A DNA stretch of 64,000 bases, taken from the NCBI RefSeq assembly GCF_030580935.1, contig NZ_JAUQOM010000001.1, forward strand, positions 248,001-312,000. Reading direction: 5' to 3'. Shown piece after piece: positions 27,598 to 37,200 of this stretch. This DNA is from Sphingobium cyanobacteriorum. Lineage in GTDB: Bacteria > Pseudomonadota > Alphaproteobacteria > Sphingomonadales > Sphingomonadaceae. The notes below the pieces were generated by a model that did no database searches, had not been told where the DNA came from, and saw nothing but the letters and a program-made list of their open reading frames with translations. Positions within the stretch are counted from its first letter, which is position 1; every line of letters starts with the position of its first letter. A program made the translations under genes and the position numbers.

Positions 27598-27704
27598 GAC
27601 GATGTGCGTGAGATCGTCAAGGCCGTCAGCTGTCCGTCGTCAGAACATTTGGCACAACTCGCGGCGTAAATTAGCGGAGTGCGGGCCTCGTCAGGGGATG
27701 GATG

Positions 27705-28685
27705 TTAAGCGGCGAGCTTGCGGTGTTGCAAGCGCCGATATTCGATGGTCTGTCGTTTGATCCTTTCACGCTGTTTGATGATGGCTGGTGCCCTGCCGAA
27801 GTAGGCGTCGGCGGGCGTCACGTTGTTCAGGCTCTCGTGGTAACGTTGATTGTTGTAGTGCTCGACGAAGGCTTCGATCTGGGCCTCGAGGTCGCCGGGC
27901 AGGAAGTAGTTCTCCAGCAGGATGCGGTTCTTCAGAGTCTGGTGCCAGCGCTCGATCTTGCCCTGGGTTTGGGGATGGCACGGTGCACCGCGCACATGAC
28001 TCATCTGCTGAGCTTCGATGTATTCAGCCAGTTCGCCAGCGATGTAGCTGGGACCGTTATCGCTGAGCAGCCTGGGTTTGTGCAGCACGGTGGCGCTGTC
28101 GCAGCCCGAGGCAGCCAGCGCCATGTCCAGCGTGTCGGTGACGTCCTCGGCCCGCATGTTGGTGCACAGTTTCCAGGCGATGATGTAGCGCGAGAAGTCG
28201 TCGAGCATGGTCGACAGATACATCCAGCCCCACCCGATGATCTTGAAGTAGGTGAAGTCGGTCTGCCACATCTCGTTCGGTCGGGTGGTCTTGGTGTGGA
28301 ACTGATCGGCGGCCTTGATCACGACATAGGCCGGGCTGGTGATCAGATCATGGGCCTTCAACAGGCGGTAAACCGTGGCTTCCGACACGAAGTAGCGCTT
28401 CTCGTCGGTGAACCGCACCGCCAGCTCGCGCGGTGACAGTTCGCTGTAGTCCAGGGCCATCTCGACGATCTGGTCCTGGATATCATCGCCGATGCGGTTC
28501 CACACCCTGGTCGGCGCCGACGGCCGATCCTCCAAGGCCTCCGGGCCGCCTTCGAGGAACCGGTCATACCAGCGGTAGAAGGTCCGACGGGCGATGCCGA
28601 GCTGGTCCAGCGTGCGTTTGGCGGGCAGGTGCGACTGCTCGACGATCCGGATGATCTCGAGCTTCTCCGAGGCGGGATACCTCAT
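27705..28685 (-). CDS. IS3-family transposase OrfB (DDE domain)
   Basis: A 326-residue integrase-core transposase starting MRYPASEKLEIIRIVEQSHL. The HTH/HTH_21 region is at about 10-110. The DDE triad is visible: Asp in EMWQTDFTYFK, Asp in LLSDNGPSYIAG, Glu in GKIERWHQTLKN. The start overlaps the orfA stop (ATGA). The active transposase is normally an OrfAB fusion made by -1 slippage at the A7 run at 28714-28720 (in LLKKS of OrfA). The frame is intact, so the element could still be active. Confidence 0.9.
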   Translation of the reverse strand: MRYPASEKLEIIRIVEQSHLPAKRTLDQLGIARRTFYRWYDRFLEGGPEALEDRPSAPTRVWNRIGDDIQDQIVEMALDYSELSPRELAVRFTDEKRYFVSEATVYRLLKAHDLITSPAYVVIKAADQFHTKTTRPNEMWQTDFTYFKIIGWGWMYLSTMLDDFSRYIIAWKLCTNMRAEDVTDTLDMALAASGCDSATVLHKPRLLSDNGPSYIAGELAEYIEAQQMSHVRGAPCHPQTQGKIERWHQTLKNRILLENYFLPGDLEAQIEAFVEHYNNQRYHESLNNVTPADAYFGRAPAIIKQRERIKRQTIEYRRLQHRKLAA

Positions 28686-29068
28686 TCGTCGTCGCCCCCA
28701 TCCGCGATCATGCTTTTTTTCAGCAGGCGGTTCTCCAGGGTCAGGTCGGCAACGCATTCCTTCAGGGCGCGGGCTTCGCGGCGCAGATCCTGCACCTCGC
28801 CAGTGGTCGCGGCACGGGCGGTGTCGCCGGCCAGGCGGCGCTTGCCGGCTTCCATGAACTCCTTCGACCAGGTGTAATACAGGCTCTGGGCAATGCCTTC
28901 CTTGCGGCACAGCTCGGCGATGCTGTCCTCGCCGCGCAGGCCATCCAGCACGATGCGGATCTTGTCTTCGGCCGAGAAGTGCCGGCGGGTTGCACGCCGG
29001 ATGTCCTTCACCACCCGCTCCGCAGGGGCCTTGGTCGGCGATTTTGCATTGGAGGATTTGGGCTTCAT
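28682..29068 (-). CDS. IS3-family transposase OrfA (helix-turn-helix)
   Basis: A 128-residue basic protein with a transposase_8 type HTH (RRHFSAEDKIRIVLDGLRGE, then IAELCRKEGIAQSLYYTWS) and a C-terminal leucine-zipper-like stretch (DLTLENRLLKKSMIAD). It binds the IS ends. The AAAAAAAG slippery run lies in the LLKK codons. It starts about 85 bp from the right inverted repeat. Confidence 0.9.
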   Translation of the reverse strand: MKPKSSNAKSPTKAPAERVVKDIRRATRRHFSAEDKIRIVLDGLRGEDSIAELCRKEGIAQSLYYTWSKEFMEAGKRRLAGDTARAATTGEVQDLRREARALKECVADLTLENRLLKKSMIADGGDDE

Positions 29069-29120
29069 CTTCGTTCCTTCATCACTACGACGAAGCCCAA
29101 ATCCTCCTTAAATCACAACC

Positions 29121-29630
29121 TCAAATCTGTGCCATTGGTGCTGACGGGGAACAGTTCATGCGGTTGAGGTCATCGATTTCCGCCTGATCGAAGGTGAGCA
29201 GCCCGCCGTTGAGCGTGGTGGCGTTCTCCGGTTGGAAGGCAATCTCTCCCACCTCCAGCGGCGGCAGCTTTACCCGCACCAGCTTAGCCTGTTCGTCGTA
29301 ACTGACGTTCGCCATCGTCAGCCTGGACAGATCGACATGGTAGCTGATCACGGCCGGGACGTAGAGTTCCTGTCGACCCTGCAGAATGACCCAGCGCGTC
29401 CGCTCAGCCCAGACCCGCGCCCCGCCTTTGTAGGTGAACACCATCAGTTTGTTCTCCTGCCGCAGGCTTTCGACCGTGGTGGAAAGAACCTTGCTGGTGT
29501 CGGTGCGGAAGATGCCGTCATAATGGACTTCCTCGTCCAACATCTCGCACGGTGCCGTCCAGTAGCCCACTCCGAAGGTGACGGCGCAGGCCAGCAGCAG
29601 GCCGGGGATCGGAACTTGCGTCCCCGTCAC
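29121..29630 (-). pseudogene. DUF4230 family protein, 3' end removed by the IS element
   Basis: The intact part (29155-29630) begins at a GTG overlapping the upstream stop (GTGA), giving VTGTQVPIPGLLLACAVTFG, an N-terminal membrane anchor. It then has the DUF4230 body: YKGGARVWAERTRW, ELYVPAVISYHVDLSRL, VRVKLPPLEVGEIAFQPE. DUF4230 proteins usually continue with a long helical C-terminal region; here the gene runs into the IS right end after AEIDDLNRMN and stops in IS sequence. Function of the family is unknown. Confidence 0.72.
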
Positions 29631-30145
29631 TGGAGGGCGAAGGTCATCGCGGGATCGGTGTTGGCCGTCACTTTCCACGTTGCCTTATCGAAACCGGCTT
29701 TCGCGATTTTCCAGACCGATACGGCTTTGGTCGCTACGCCCGGATTAAGATCGACGGAGAAGCTTGCCGCATCTGTTGAATCCATTGCCATGGCTCCCAC
29801 CATGTCATCAACGGCATAGCTCTGCCCGCTTGCGTCAGCCAAGGACAGGGCTGGCCTTTCCGCGATCCCCAATGCTTTGTCCGCCGTGTTCTTGAGCCGA
29901 TATTTGACGACCACAAAAGTTTCGGTCGGTTCAGCCTTGGGACCAATACCAGCAGGTCCGATCTGACCCATGGTCTTTATGGTGTCGATCGTGATTTCGA
30001 CGCCAGCCGCTTTGCCGGTTTCGCCCAAGGCAATGGGCTTGGCTTCCGGCTGGACCGTCGCTTCACCGCCAGTCGTTTGAGATATTGGCGCTTCGCCGCA
30101 AGCGGACAGCAGCAAAAGGGTCGCGAAGATGGATGGTTTGTACAT
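29627..30145 (-). CDS. Lipoprotein with DUF4352-like beta-sandwich
   Basis: A 172-residue lipoprotein: lipobox LLLLSACGEAP, then a domain from about residue 45 (VEITIDTIKTMGQIGP, ETFVVVKYRLKNTADKAL, SVWKIAKAG) typical of DUF4352/telokin-like domains that bind extracellular ligands. The ATG at 30145 has AGGAG 7 nt upstream; two earlier in-frame ATGs are poorly spaced. It overlaps the following DUF4230 gene by GTGA and follows another lipoprotein gene, so the three form one operon. Confidence 0.75.
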   Translation of the reverse strand: MYKPSIFATLLLLSACGEAPISQTTGGEATVQPEAKPIALGETGKAAGVEITIDTIKTMGQIGPAGIGPKAEPTETFVVVKYRLKNTADKALGIAERPALSLADASGQSYAVDDMVGAMAMDSTDAASFSVDLNPGVATKAVSVWKIAKAGFDKATWKVTANTDPAMTFALQ

Positions 30146-30159
30146 TGTCATTCTCCTGT

Positions 30160-30516
30160 TCATTTCCAGACCGCTTCGACAAAGGCGCGGCAGGCTGTTC
30201 TGGCGTTGATGATGTTGCGGCCGACCGACACGCGCAGGGTCTGCTCGTTGATGGGCTGGATTTCGCGGCCCCGGCCCTTGGCCTCTTCATAGGCGCGCGT
30301 CGTGGCGATGGATCGGCAGGCCACCAACAGGGCGTCGGCTTCCGGCACGAACTGGTAACGGGAATAGCGAAGATCGACTGTGAAACCATTGGCGGTTTCC
30401 TTGACCGTGAACTTGGCGTTCTTATCGCCGCCAGCCGTCAAGGGCCGGGACACGTCGGCAGGTCTGGTGCAGGCGGCAAGGAGCGCCAGGCATAGTAAGG
30501 GTATGATCTTGTTCAT
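30160..30516 (-). CDS. Small lipoprotein of unknown function
   Basis: A 118-residue lipoprotein beginning MNKIIPLLCLALLAACTRPA with a clear lipobox (LAAC). The mature part (NGFTVDLRYSRYQFVPEADA, NIINARTACRAFVEAVWK) has two cysteines likely to be disulfide bonded. I do not recognise the family. It heads the operon with the DUF4352-like lipoprotein and the truncated DUF4230 gene; the stop is 14 bp before the next start. Confidence 0.65.
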   Translation of the reverse strand: MNKIIPLLCLALLAACTRPADVSRPLTAGGDKNAKFTVKETANGFTVDLRYSRYQFVPEADALLVACRSIATTRAYEEAKGRGREIQPINEQTLRVSVGRNIINARTACRAFVEAVWK

Positions 30517-30564
30517 GAGATATTCCATTTGCATGAGGTGATGAACCGCAACCCGGTTGGGCAC

Positions 30565-31036
30565 GGCTGAACAGCCAGCATCGCTATTGCGGAATGTGAA
30601 TCACTGCTCGCCCCCTCACGCCTGGAGAGCGACCTTCGGCTTCAACCTCGCGTCGCCCTATGTACCTCTCGGAGCGACGGCCGAAGCCGGATGTTAGGAA
30701 CCTGACCGTAGGCACAGGCGCATGCGCCTTTACCGGCGAACCGGCTGGACATGCGCGCATGCCACCCGGCCTCCAAAATCTGGCGACCGAGTTCCTACGG
30801 TTCAGGGGTTCCTACGCCCCACCTTCCGGCTTTCACGGAAGGCAGAGCGTTTTTGGCTGGGTTAGGACGACTTCGCAATAGGCGTTTGCTGCGGCCTATT
30901 CATTATAAGGTGCCCCTCCACCCGTGCGCATTGGGGCAAATAGCTGCACGCCCGATCGATGAATCGGTTAATCATGCTTCACAACGATAGTAAAATGGTT
31001 CGCCCGTAGAACGTAGAGATCGAATTGGGAGGGCAT
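30565..31036. other. Gene-free region upstream of the repeat-protein gene
   Basis: About 470 bp between divergent genes with no convincing coding frame on either strand. The left half is GC-rich with short inverted motifs (TTCGGC ... GCCGAA near 30635-30690). The right half becomes AT-richer and ends in a strong ribosome site (GGGAGGGC) for the gene at 31037. Promoters for both flanking units must lie here. Confidence 0.55.
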
Positions 31037-31381
31037 ATGCGTTTCAAAGTCATAGTTTCCGCAACGGTCGCTACTCTTGCGATGATTGGAACCTCTGCAA
31101 CCGCTCAGACTTGGCGCGACTGCACTCCCGGTTCGATTGCTCCGGGTGGTTGTGACAGCATTGCGCCCGGCGGTGGTCGATCGATTGCTCCCGGTGGCGG
31201 CATGTCCATTGCTCCGGGTGGCGGCCTTTCGATTGCGCCGGGTGGCGGGCAATCTATTGCACCGGGTGGCGGACGTTCCATCGCGCCAGGTGGAGGATTG
31301 GCCGCTGATCGCAATTGGAGCCGTGGATTGGATACGCGAACGATGCGTCCAGCGCCGGACGGTCGGAAGCCGGACTGGTAA
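31037..31381 (+). CDS. Exported protein with seven SIAPGGG repeats
   Basis: A 114-residue protein, start MRFKVIVSATVATLAMIGTS, signal cleavage after SATAQ. Residues about 32-88 consist of seven near-identical 8-residue units, SIAPGGG plus one variable residue (C/D, R, M, L, Q, R, L), encoded by 24-bp tandem repeats between about 31133 and 31300. The tail RNWSRGLDTRTMRPAPDG is charged. I know no family with this exact unit; Gly/Pro-rich repeats suggest an extended or beta-turn surface protein. Repeat number could vary between strains. Confidence 0.72.
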   Translation: MRFKVIVSATVATLAMIGTSATAQTWRDCTPGSIAPGGCDSIAPGGGRSIAPGGGMSIAPGGGLSIAPGGGQSIAPGGGRSIAPGGGLAADRNWSRGLDTRTMRPAPDGRKPDW

Positions 31382-31393
31382 CTGAATTACGCT

Positions 31394-32212
31394 ATGACGG
31401 TAGATTCGTTTGCCGATGCTCAGGCATGGTATGATCGTGCGCAGAGCCATATCGCCGACTATCGCTCTATGGCGTATAGCGAAGATGACCGCATTTGGAC
31501 CATACATTCTCGGAACCTCCCGGACGGGAAAGTATCGTACAAACTTAGGTTCAATCGCGATCTTCTCGTCCGCCTCAAGCCGGTAGCTTGCGAAGCAGCA
31601 AGCGCCCTTTTTCAAGCTCTCGACAATATCGTTTCCGTTGCAGCACGAGACGTAGGCATTGCCCGCGAAGATAGTAGGGCGATCTCTTGGCCTTGGGGAT
31701 TAGCGGACGTGCCAGACCCGAATGCGCCTCGCCCCGTTACCCTTAGCATAGACAAGAAAATGAGGGAGCTAGACAAAATTGGCGTTCCCGCGCCTTGGCT
31801 TGACGTGATCCGAGAGACATTTGCCCAACATGTTGGGGGCTTGGTCCATATCGATGTCGTCAAAGAAGTTTCCTTGAGCGGAAAGCATTGGGAACTGATA
31901 CGCACCACAGGGGGTACCAATGCTCTCGCTTGGACCCTTCCAGGGGCTACTCAGCAAACCCATGCTGAAATTCCTCCCGACCATTTTGACACTGAGGATG
32001 AGTACGCGTTTTACGAAGGTGCACCGATCAACGTTCCTCTTCTCATTATGACAAAAACACGCTTGTCAGCTCCTGGCCGATTATTCGAGCCAGAGCCGAC
32101 GTCAGCCTTCGGATATGCCTCACGGTTCGTTGAGACGGCTCTCGAAAAAGCTCGCGCGTTATGGTTGGAAACTCGAACCGCACATGAAGCGAGTGCTGAA
32201 GCTTCGGCATGA
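31394..32212 (+). CDS. Hypothetical protein
   Basis: A 272-residue soluble protein, start MTVDSFADAQAWYDRAQSHI, 13 bp after the SIAPGGG gene. It has no signal peptide or membrane segment. Stretches such as IWTIHSRNLPDGKVSYKLRF and TKTRLSAPGRLFEPEP look like a well-folded conserved protein, but I cannot name a family. GC is between island and host levels. It is the last island gene before the tRNA-Thr boundary repeat. Confidence 0.6.
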   Translation: MTVDSFADAQAWYDRAQSHIADYRSMAYSEDDRIWTIHSRNLPDGKVSYKLRFNRDLLVRLKPVACEAASALFQALDNIVSVAARDVGIAREDSRAISWPWGLADVPDPNAPRPVTLSIDKKMRELDKIGVPAPWLDVIRETFAQHVGGLVHIDVVKEVSLSGKHWELIRTTGGTNALAWTLPGATQQTHAEIPPDHFDTEDEYAFYEGAPINVPLLIMTKTRLSAPGRLFEPEPTSAFGYASRFVETALEKARALWLETRTAHEASAEASA

Positions 32213-32252
32213 ACTAAGAGGGGAATTGGATATGATCGCATCCCACACCCGA

Positions 32253-32374
32253 CCCACGCCCACCCCACCGGGACACCCCGGTTTCAACCCCAAAGGCGCA
32301 CAGACAAGGCAATCCCCGGCTCTAAGCCGAAAGGCATTTTCCCTTTGATTTCTGGAAGTTCCCTTGTGAAGGGC
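32253..32374 (-). repeat. Right-end copy of the tRNA-Thr downstream flank
   Basis: This DNA just downstream of tRNA-Thr (on its strand) is the counterpart of the flank at 12670-12794. Together with the 3' half of the tRNA (32375-32418) it forms the right att-like repeat of the 12.8-32.4 kb island. It contains GGGACACCCCGGTTTC and a run CATTTTCCCTTTGATTT that may act as terminator for the tRNA. Confidence 0.7.
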
Positions 32375-32450
32375 TGGTGCCGCTTACGTGACTCGAACAC
32401 GTGACCCCCGCATTACGAATGCGATGCTCTACCAACTGAGCTAAAGCGGC
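32375..32450 (-). tRNA. tRNA-Thr (CGT)
   Basis: A 76-nt cloverleaf on the minus strand with encoded CCA. Acceptor stem GCCGCTT/AAGCGGC, D arm GCTC/GAGC, anticodon stem TCGCA/TGCGG around loop TTCGTAA (anticodon CGT), T stem ACGTG/CACGT around TTCGAGT. Its 3' half and downstream flank are duplicated at 12.67-12.84 kb, so it is the integration site of the RHS island. Confidence 0.96.
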
Positions 32451-32641
32451 GTTGGGGCGGGCAGATAACAGCGGTTGGCGTGAAGGACAAGCCGGCTTTT
32501 GATCCGGCCACGCTTTTTCGCGCCTGACATGCTATCGCGCCGCCGCTCTGCCTTTGTCGCGCATTTTTACGCCAAATTTACCATCCGGTGCCACTGTCGA
32601 ATCCTGTGAAGCCGCTTTCTGGCATGAGATAGGACGACCGG

Positions 32642-33946
32642 ATGGACACTCTGCGGGGGCATGACGCCGCCAACGACCAGGACGATTTCGACTATGCCGA
32701 CGCCATGGAGGTCGAAAATCCGCCATCGCTCGTCTCCGACGAACGGCGGATGCAGGTGCGTGCCTATAATTATTGGGCGTCGTTGCTGGGCGACCGGGTG
32801 CTGCCCTCGATCGAGGATCTGTCGCCCGACCAGTTGGAGGATTTCGGCCCCCATGCGGTGCTGCTTGACTTCAGCGTCGGCCTGAACAATCCCGCGATCG
32901 TCTATCTCGGCTCGGCGCTACGGCAGGAATGCCAGATTGAAGGGACGATCGACTATATCAACGATGTCCCGGCCCGATCGCTGCTGTCGCGCCTGACCGA
33001 CCATTATCTTCAGATCATCGCCAATGCCGCGCCGATCGGATTCGAGGCCGAATTCGTCAACCAGCGTGGCGCGGAAATCATGTATCGCGGCATATTGATG
33101 CCCTTTTCCTCCGATGACGAGACGATCGATTTCGTTTTTGGCGTCATCAACTGGAAGGAAATCGCCGCCCGCAGCGTCACCGAAGCGCTGGAGCAGGAAG
33201 TCGGCGAAGCGCTGCGCACCGCGCCAACGCCGCATGTCAGCGCGCCGATCTGGGCCGACGGTCCTGCCGCGCAGGCGATCCCCAATCATTGCGGGGATGA
33301 GGATGAGGATGACGACACGCTCGACCTGACTGGCATGGAAATGCCGGCGGAGGACGCCGCGCTCGCCGACTGGCTGGCGCTGGCGCGCGACGGCGCCGCC
33401 CGCGTCCGCATCAGCGAAGCGCGCAGCCACGCCGCGCTCTATCGCGCCGTCAGCCTCTCCTACGACTTCGCCCGCGTGGCGAAGGTCCGTGCCGACGACT
33501 ATGCCGAACTGCTGCATGATTACGGGATCAAGGCGCAGGCGCGCAGCCCGATGACCGCGATTATCAAGCTGGTTTTCGGTTCCACCTATGACAAGACGCG
33601 GATCACCGAATATGCGACCGCGCTGGACCATGCGATGGCGCAGGGGCTGGGCGTGGGGGCGCTGGCCGACTATCTGAGCGCCTATAAGGGCGGGCTGAAG
33701 GCGCTGGTGCGCGACGAGCGCGCACGCCGCCGCGCCGACGGCCCGGCCCGGCCCGATCGTGGCCAGATCGCCCGTACCGCGATAAAGACGGCCACGCCGC
33801 TCGATCCCGTTGCCGTGACCACGGATGCCGATGGCCTGGCCATCGTCATCGCCCGTCGCGAACAGGACGGCACCCTGTCGATCGTCGCTGCCCTGCCCGA
33901 AGGATCGGACCTGGGCCAGCGGGTTATCGTCGCCGCCGCCCGATAA
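32642..33946 (+). CDS. PAS_5 domain protein
   Basis: A 434-residue protein with an N-terminal PAS_5 (formerly DUF989) domain at about residues 35-175: RAYNYWASLLGDRVLPSIED, LLDFSVGLNNPAIVYLGSAL, YRGILMPFSSDDETIDFVFG. An acidic linker (DEDEDDDTLDLTGME) follows, then a helical region (220-360) and a C-terminal beta segment. PAS_5 proteins are abundant in sphingomonads and precede or adjoin NAD-glutamate dehydrogenase; their ligand and output are unknown. It begins about 190 bp beyond tRNA-Thr in host-like GC. Confidence 0.85.
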   Translation: MDTLRGHDAANDQDDFDYADAMEVENPPSLVSDERRMQVRAYNYWASLLGDRVLPSIEDLSPDQLEDFGPHAVLLDFSVGLNNPAIVYLGSALRQECQIEGTIDYINDVPARSLLSRLTDHYLQIIANAAPIGFEAEFVNQRGAEIMYRGILMPFSSDDETIDFVFGVINWKEIAARSVTEALEQEVGEALRTAPTPHVSAPIWADGPAAQAIPNHCGDEDEDDDTLDLTGMEMPAEDAALADWLALARDGAARVRISEARSHAALYRAVSLSYDFARVAKVRADDYAELLHDYGIKAQARSPMTAIIKLVFGSTYDKTRITEYATALDHAMAQGLGVGALADYLSAYKGGLKALVRDERARRRADGPARPDRGQIARTAIKTATPLDPVAVTTDADGLAIVIARREQDGTLSIVAALPEGSDLGQRVIVAAAR

Positions 33947-34268
33947 TCCCGGCACGGCGGCATGACCCGCCGCACGCGCCCCTGTCTTTGCCGCAAAATG
34001 CTTTGCCGGACGGCCAATCCATGCTCGACATGCGGCAGCGACTGGCCGATAAGCACGCATCCCACACGCCCCGCGCCGTTCGCGCGGGCCGTGTTGCGCT
34101 ACATCATTTAATTACAATATTCAGAAATTTTATTTCGCCCGCAGGGTTGAGCCGTTCTTCTGGCGCGCGCATATAGGCGCTCCATGCCGAGGAGAGCATG
34201 GCCATGATCCAGCCTCTCCTCCATTTTGCGATCGAAGCGGAACAAACCGCGGTGAGAGGTGGAAGCGA
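33947..34268. promoter_or_regulatory. Upstream region of the glutamate dehydrogenase gene
   Basis: A 322-bp gap without a gene. After GC-rich sequence with a small hairpin (CCGCGCCGTTCGCGCGGG, about 34070-34087) comes an AT-rich patch (34105-34135, TTTAATTACAATATTCAG), the most promoter-like part, about 130-165 bp ahead of the gdh start. No confident -35/-10 pair can be called. GAGAGGTGGAAGCGA just before 34269 serves as ribosome site. Confidence 0.45.
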
Positions 34269-37200
34269 ATGACGGCGCTGGCGGAAGCGAAGAACAAGGA
34301 AGTCGACACGATCATCGGGCAGGCGCTGGCGCAGGCGCTCAGCCGGGGCGCCTTGCCGGGCGAGAGCGAGGGACTGGACGAGGCCGCGCTGACCGCCGCC
34401 GCCGCCTTCCTTGGCCGCACCGCCAATGGGCGCAAGCCGGGCCAGGCCGCGATCAGCATCGAAACGCTGGGTGAAGGCGCCAATGGCCGCTTCATGCGCC
34501 TTGCCATCGTCAATGACGACATGCCCTTCCTGGTGGATTCGATCGCCAATGCGCTGGCCGCGGCGGACATCACCATTCACCGCCTGCTGCATCCGGTGCT
34601 GTCGGTCGCGCGCGATGGCGGCGCCCTGTCCGCGATCCTGGACGACGACACGCCCGGCGCGCGCCGGGAATCGATGATCTATGTCGAAACCGACCGCGCC
34701 GACGCGAAAGGCCGGCGCGCGCTGGAAAAGGCGCTCGCCGAAACGCTGGCCGACGTGCGCGCGGCGGTGGCCGACTGGAACGCGATGCAGTCCGCCATGG
34801 CCGCCGATGCCGACGCCGTGCCGGACGAGGAAGGCGCCGCCCTGCTGCGCTGGTTCCTGGCCCGCCATTTCACCCAGACCGGGCATGAAATCGTCCAGCG
34901 CGACGGCAGCAGCAGCGCGCCGCTGGGCATCTGCACCCGGCTCGACAAGCCGCTGATCGCGCCCGCTTCGCTGGAGGCCGCCTTCACCTGGTTCGAGGAA
35001 GGCAAGCGCACCCCGCTGATCATCAAGTCCAGCCGCATTTCGCGCGTCCATCGCCATGTGCTGCTCGACCTCATCCTCATCCCGATCCGGGAGGGCAAGC
35101 TGGTCAAGGCGCTGTCGATCCATGCCGGCATGTGGACCAGTTCAGGCCTGTCGGCGACGCCGGAAAAGGTGCCGCTGCTCCGCTCCGCGCTGTCCACCCT
35201 GATGGACAAGTTCGGCTTCGACCCGTCGGGCCATGCCGGCAAGACGCTGGCCCATGCGCTGACCGCGCTGCCGCATGACATCACCATCGGCTTTGACCGT
35301 GACACGCTGGAGCGGCTGGCGCTGACCTTCATGTCGCTTTCCGACCGGCCGCGCCCCAAGCTGGCGCTGGCCACCAGCGCGCTGGCCCGCCATCTCTACG
35401 CCTTTGTATGGCTGCCGCGCGATGAACTGTCGACCGCCCGCCGCGTCGCGGTGCAGGACATGCTGGCGCAGGCGGCCAACGGCCCGGTGCTAAGCTGGTC
35501 GATCGCGCTGGAAGAAGGCGGCCTGGCGCTGCTGCGCATCACGCTCGACCTGCGTGAAGGCGGCGTCGTGCCTGACAGCGACGCGCTCGACCGGCAGTTG
35601 CAGCAGATGGTGCGCGGCTGGGTGCCCGCCGTCGAGGAAGCGCTGGCGCAGACCGAGGAAGCGGGCCGCGCCGCCGCACTGGCGCAGCGTTTCGCACCGG
35701 GCTTCCCGCTCGTTTATCGCAACGGCGCGGGTCCGGCCGAAGCGGCGATCGACATCCGCCTGATCCACGGCCTGTCCGGGGACGGCGACAAGTCGATCCG
35801 CATCTATCGCAACCCGGAGGACAGCGCCGAACGGCTGCGGCTGAAACTCTACAGCCAGAACCCGGTCGCCCTGTCCGAAGTCGTGCCGGTGTTCGAGAAT
35901 TTCGGGTTCCGCGCGATCGAGGAAATGACCACCGCCATCGATGGCGGCGCGCTCGGCCATGTCCAGCGCTTCGTGCTGGAACTGCCTGCCGGCGATGCGC
36001 AGGCCGTGATCGACCGGGCGGCGGTCGTGACCGAAGCGATCGCCCAAGTGCTGGAAGGCCGGGCGGAAAATGACCGCTTCAACGAACTGATCGTCACCGC
36101 CGGGCTTGCACCGCGATCGGTGGTGCTGTTCCGCGCGCTCTACCGCTATCTGCGCCAGGCGGGCGTCGCCTATGGCATGGCGACTTTTGCCGAAACGCTG
36201 CGCAAGGCGCAGGGTATCGCCGCCAACCTCGTCACCCTGTTCGAAGCCTTGCATGATCCGGCCGCACAGGACGGCGCGGCCGACCGTATCGCGCAGGCGC
36301 AGGCACAGATCGACGCCGGGCTGGAGCAGGTGACAGCGATCGACGAGGATCGCGTCCTACGCCTGCTGCGCGCAGTCATCACCGCCACGCTGCGCACCAA
36401 TTTCTACGCCCCCGCCGCACAGGAGGCGCTCGCCTTCAAGCTCGACAGCGCGGCTGTGCCCGGCCTGCCCGCCCCGCTGCCCTGGCGCGAAATCTGGGTT
36501 TATTCCCCCCGCGTGGAGGGCATTCACCTGCGCGCCGGCCCGGTCGCGCGCGGCGGGTTGCGCTGGTCCGACCGGCGCGACGATTTCCGCACCGAGATTC
36601 TGGGCCTGATGAAGGCGCAGCGGGTCAAGAACGCCGTCATCGTGCCGACCGGCGCGAAGGGCGGCTTCTATCCCAAGCAATTGCCCAGCCCCCAGGTCGA
36701 TCGCGACGCCTGGCTGGCCGAAGGCACCGAAAGCTATCGCATCTTCATCCGCTCGCTCTTGTCCGTCACCGATAATATCGTGAAGAACAAGGTCAAGCAT
36801 CCGGCCGATGTCGTCATCCATGATGGCGACGATCCCTATTTCGTCGTCGCGGCGGACAAGGGCACCGCGACCTTCAGCGACGTTGCCAATGCGATCGCGC
36901 TGGAACGCGGCTTCTGGCTGGGGGACGCCTTCGCCAGCGGCGGCTCCAACGGGTACGACCATAAGGCGATGGGCATCACCGCGCGCGGGGCGTGGATCAG
37001 CGTGCAGCGTCACTTCGCCGAAATGGGCGTCGATGTGCAGACTGATCCGGTCAGCGTCGTGGGCTGCGGCGACATGTCGGGCGACGTGTTCGGCAACGGC
37101 ATGCTGCTCAGCAAGGCGATCAGGCTGGTCGCCGCCTTCGACCATCGCCACATCTTCTTCGACCCCGCGCCCGACCCGGCCAAAAGCTGGGAAGAGCGCA

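Larger units (their letters stand above)
27630..29154 (-). mobile_element. IS3-family insertion sequence
   Basis: About 1.52 kb with imperfect terminal inverted repeats: the left end reads CTGTCCGTCGTCAGAACA and the right end, read inward, CTGTTCCCCGTCAGCACC; both continue with TGGCACA (about 20 of 29 positions match). It contains overlapping orfA and orfB with a slippery A7. No obvious target-site duplication flanks it (TCAG versus TTCA), which may mean an old insertion with later rearrangement. It truncates the DUF4230 gene on its right. Confidence 0.82.

Noticed and set aside
27229..27669. Plus-strand 146-codon frame opposite the 88-codon minus-strand gene
   Set aside because: Composition is shadow-like; the minus-strand protein has a coherent aromatic-rich core and is preferred.
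31133..31300. Tandem 24-bp repeats considered as a CRISPR-like array
   Set aside because: The repeats are directly adjacent without spacers, in frame, and encode the SIAPGGG protein.
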